Assembly: GCA_003175865.1 (NCBI GenBank)
Contig: PSRF01000213.1
Span: forward strand, 1-7,082
Length of the DNA stretch: 7,082 nucleotides
Direction: 5' to 3'
From: Blastocatellia bacterium
GTDB lineage: Bacteria; Acidobacteriota; Blastocatellia; Pyrinomonadales; Pyrinomonadaceae
The position numbers and the translations under genes were made by a program. Of this stretch, positions 6,005-7,082 are shown piece by piece (the stretch's first letter is position 1; every line of letters starts with the position of its first letter). The notes beneath the pieces were generated by a model. The model worked only from the letters and a program-made list of their open reading frames with translations, did not search any database and was not told where the DNA came from.

Positions 6005-6523
6005 TTAGAAATCCTTCTTGGTCAGCGGAATCGTCGAGCTGCCTTCGGAAAGCGCCCGAGCTGAAATAGGTTCAATCGACATGGTACATACCTCTCGGGC
6101 GAGCTTTCTTATTCTCTCCGCCGCCAACTCGGCGCTGCCTTCGTATGGGCTGTGCGTCACAAAGTGACCCAATTCATGAGGAATGCAGCGCATGGCGTTG
6201 TCCCTATCCCGGAACACACGGGATGAAAGATACATTCTTCGACTGGGGATGTGGGAGAAGGCAAGCTTGGTCCGCTGCGCGTGGAAGCTATCCCTCATCT
6301 GTAGAAACTTTTCGTGCTCAAGGATGACAATGGTCATCCAGTGGTCTGTGCCCGGAAATTTATCCAGGTCCCCAGCCGTTATGTGCTCGATGCAGGCGGC
6401 GAGCTGTCGCTGAGGATGAGTCCCGCCGATCACGGTCAGATTCTGCGCCCTGAGCAAACCTGATGAAAGCCAAGCACAGCAGAGAGCCGCCAATAAAAGT
6501 TGTTGCCATCGCAAAATATGCAT
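6005..6523 (-). CDS. Small secreted putative zinc metallopeptidase (HELGH)
   Basis: This gene encodes 172 residues. Residues 1-26 are a signal peptide (MHILRWQQLLLAALCCAWLS, then SGLLRA before Gln27). The key motif is H116-E-L-G-H120, followed by HSPYEGSAELAAE, where Glu128 or Glu132 could be the third zinc ligand. This is the arrangement of small gluzincin-like peptidases. The motif follows a stretch RVFRDRDNAMRCIP, which places it as an active-site helix. The mature chain has three Cys (44, 113, 146). Size is at the low end for a peptidase, so it may be a minimal catalytic domain or an inactive relative. I do not recognise a named family. It should act in the periplasm or outside the cell. 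The start is an ATG with GGAGG six bases upstream, and that site is buried in a hairpin. A winged-helix regulator is transcribed divergently from 6719. Confidence 0.7.
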   Translation of the reverse strand: MHILRWQQLLLAALCCAWLSSGLLRAQNLTVIGGTHPQRQLAACIEHITAGDLDKFPGTDHWMTIVILEHEKFLQMRDSFHAQRTKLAFSHIPSRRMYLSSRVFRDRDNAMRCIPHELGHFVTHSPYEGSAELAAERIRKLAREVCTMSIEPISARALSEGSSTIPLTKKDF

Positions 6524-6550
6524 ACAAGACCTCCGGCTGGCCGGAGTCTT
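6524..6550 (-). promoter_or_regulatory. Hairpin covering the ribosome binding site of the peptidase gene
   Basis: A 25-bp near-perfect inverted repeat spans 6526-6550: AAGA/TCTT outer arms, CTCCGG/CCGGAG inner arms, a CTGG loop and one unpaired C at 6530. In the minus-strand mRNA the 3' arm contains the GGAGG (6531-6535) that lies 6 nt before the ATG at 6523. The folded form would hide the ribosome site. There is no U-tract, so it is not an ordinary terminator. It could alternatively be a DNA operator. Confidence 0.6.
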
Positions 6551-6586
6551 GTGCCGGTAGGGCAGGTGATCAATGAATCGTGGCTG

Positions 6587-6614
6587 TTACCGTGCGGAGA
6601 AGATGATGTATAGT
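6587..6614 (+). promoter_or_regulatory. Candidate promoter for the winged-helix regulator
   Basis: TTACCG (6587-6592), a 16-nt spacer and TATAGT (6609-6614) form a plausible sigma-70-type promoter about 105 nt before the GTG start. Motif match only. Confidence 0.25.
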
Positions 6615-6650
6615 TAAGTAGCTGAAAGGACAGAGCTTAAGCGAGTGCCT

Positions 6651-6672
6651 GTTACGAATACGACGTATTAAC
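6651..6672. promoter_or_regulatory. Dyad in the divergent intergenic region, possible operator
   Basis: AATAC-GAC-GTATT (6657-6669) is a perfect 5-bp dyad. It is flanked by GTTA (6651-6654) and TAAC (6669-6672), which extend it imperfectly. It lies about 47 nt before the regulator start, where an autoregulatory site could sit. Confidence 0.3.
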
Positions 6673-6718
6673 AAAAGCCATTTGCTGTTAGACTTCCTAT
6701 CCTGCTGGTGCAGTCGCA

Positions 6719-7082
6719 GTGAAAACATCCGCATCACAGTCGCCTATCATCCACTTCGGCGTGTATGAGCTAGCTCTGCGATCCAAAGAACTCCGCAAAC
6801 AGGGAATGAAGATCAGGCTGCAGGGGCAGCCCGTGGAAATCCTCGCCATGCTCCTGGAGCATCCCGGTGAGGTCGTCACGAGAGAGGAAGTACAGAAGAA
6901 GCTCTGGCCCGCCGACACCTTTGTGGATTTCGATCAGGGCCTGAACAACGCTATGAAGCGGCTGAGAGCGGCACTCGATGACAATGCCGAGACGCCGCGT
7001 TTCATTGAGACCCTGCCACGGAAAGGCTACCGCTTTATTGGCCAATTGAACGGCTCGGCGCAAACTTCCCCACCCGCACTAA
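6719..7082 (+). CDS. ToxR/CadC-like winged-helix transcriptional regulator (partial, C-terminus outside window)
   Basis: The frame opens after a TAG at 6689-6691. The only start codon before the domain is GTG at 6719, giving 121 residues to the window edge with no stop. Residues about 13-105 form an OmpR/PhoB-type winged-helix DNA-binding domain: FGVYELALRSKELRKQG, LQGQPVEILAMLLEHPGEVV, TREEVQKKLWP, FVDFDQGLNNAMKRLRAAL, then RFIETLPRKGYRFIG, the wing signature. There is no receiver domain in front, as in ToxR/CadC-type proteins. In Acidobacteria such domains are usually followed by a membrane segment and TPR, WD40 or Tol-like repeats, which would be beyond the edge. The ribosome site is poor (GGTG at 6707-6710). 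It is divergent from the peptidase gene, 195 nt between starts, so it may control that gene or itself. Confidence 0.9.
   Translation, partial: MKTSASQSPIIHFGVYELALRSKELRKQGMKIRLQGQPVEILAMLLEHPGEVVTREEVQKKLWPADTFVDFDQGLNNAMKRLRAALDDNAETPRFIETLPRKGYRFIGQLNGSAQTSPPAL

Noticed and set aside
6770..7063. Minus-strand open frame opposite the winged-helix regulator.
   Set aside because: The plus-strand frame encodes a complete winged-helix domain. The antisense frame is a shadow.
1..7082. CRISPR array, insertion sequence or transposase, replication origin.
   Set aside because: I saw no regularly spaced repeats, transposase motif or terminal inverted repeats with target duplication.

Overview
This window looks like chromosomal DNA from an acidobacterium (Terriglobia-like). 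That is an inference from gene content, not a database match. The pointers are a ToxR/CadC-style winged-helix regulator of the kind abundant in Acidobacteria, a DinB-superfamily protein next to a DUF899 relic, and start sites preceded by a GGAGGCAAC-type leader.

Left part (1-3292, minus strand, read right to left): a compact four-gene export and assembly operon. Two tandem paralogous secreted subunits (about 190 and 185 aa, fimbrin/DUF4402-like) are followed by a PapD-like periplasmic chaperone and then by a secreted, beta-strand-rich protein that looks like an outer-membrane barrel and runs off the left edge. The last three genes are nearly contiguous (9 and 11 nt gaps). The organisation is that of a chaperone-usher pilus locus, but the visible part of the barrel protein shows no usher N-terminal domain that I recognise. 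This is the most likely place for an undescribed system.

Middle (3293-4890): an upstream region with a candidate promoter and a small dyad, then an isolated tRNA 3' end (T arm plus acceptor strand, no body), then about 1.2 kb of broken genes, all on the minus strand. Going with transcription I can read a DUF899 N-terminus, an alpha/beta-hydrolase N-terminal segment with a TAG in place of an expected Trp codon, a short DUF1254-like shard, and a nearly complete KaiB-like domain with two compensating frameshifts. Together they look like a decayed accessory island beside a tRNA scar.

Right part (4892-7082): an intact DinB-superfamily gene (minus), a 594-nt stretch in which I recognise no gene, a small secreted HELGH putative metallopeptidase (minus), and a divergent winged-helix regulator (plus) cut by the right edge. 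The ribosome binding site of the peptidase gene lies inside a strong hairpin, which suggests translational control. A second dyad lies in the divergent intergenic region.

How the parts work together: only the left operon forms an obvious functional unit (subunits exported by Sec, held by the chaperone, assembled through or on the barrel). The peptidase and regulator are divergent neighbours and may be coupled, but the sequence alone does not prove it.
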